5,069 nt of DNA from an uncultured Collinsella sp. (GTDB taxonomy: Bacteria; Actinomycetota; Coriobacteriia; Coriobacteriales; Coriobacteriaceae). The stretch's first letter is position 1; the number at the start of each line of letters is the position of its first letter. Location: contig URUI01000107.1 of NCBI GenBank assembly GCA_900551015.1, positions 1 through 5,069 on the forward strand, read 5' to 3'. A model generated the notes under the pieces. That model was given only the letters and a program-made list of their open reading frames with translations, had not been told where the DNA came from and made no database searches. Positions 5,069 through 5,069 of this stretch are shown piece after piece. A program made the translations under genes and the position numbers.

Positions 5069-5069
5069 T

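Overview
The window joins DNA of two different styles. Bases 1 to about 905 read like a gut Firmicutes/Clostridia-type genome: a heavy-metal P-type ATPase gene using ATA, TTA, AGA and AGG codons. From about 905 to the end it reads like a high-GC actinobacterium of the Coriobacteriia, most like Collinsella. The evidence for that is a dnaK-grpE-dnaJ chaperone cluster with C/G-ending codons, alanine/glutamate-rich proteins and REP-like intergenic hairpins. Lineage names are inference from remembered family resemblance, not from a search.

Layout. Bases 1-139 are a short leader that can fold as a nested three-helix structure, in front of an ATPase gene on the + strand (140-928). The ATPase breaks off just after its TGES actuator motif. 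At the same point a dnaJ gene on the - strand, arriving from the right, also breaks off after its J domain. Both 3' ends are therefore missing at one shared breakpoint (about 899-914). A chimeric assembly or an illegitimate recombination explains this better than a functional gene arrangement. To the right on the - strand, in transcription order, lie dnaK (3972-2080), grpE (2077-1235, two bases after dnaK) and dnaJ (1127 to the breakpoint). A strong GC-rich hairpin sits between grpE and dnaJ.

The 657-base gap between dnaK and the divergent ferredoxin gene holds several things: a dnaK leader hairpin, an AT-rich probable promoter/operator zone, a 62-bp imperfect tandem repeat in three copies with a perfect 18-bp inverted repeat inside it, an intrinsic-terminator-like hairpin with no gene in front of it, and a ferredoxin promoter. 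The ferredoxin (4630-4815) is a 61-residue 2x[4Fe-4S] protein that ends in a clear bidirectional terminator. A 67-bp long-stem hairpin follows, then possibly the tail of a convergent gene.

Function. DnaK, GrpE and DnaJ form the Hsp70 protein-folding cycle: chaperone, nucleotide exchange factor and J-domain co-chaperone. The ferredoxin is a separate electron-carrier gene. The ATPase fragment has no evident functional link to the rest. I did not find a convincing new multi-gene system. The non-routine items are the breakpoint, the folded leader, the 62-bp array with its orphan terminator, and the REP-like hairpin.
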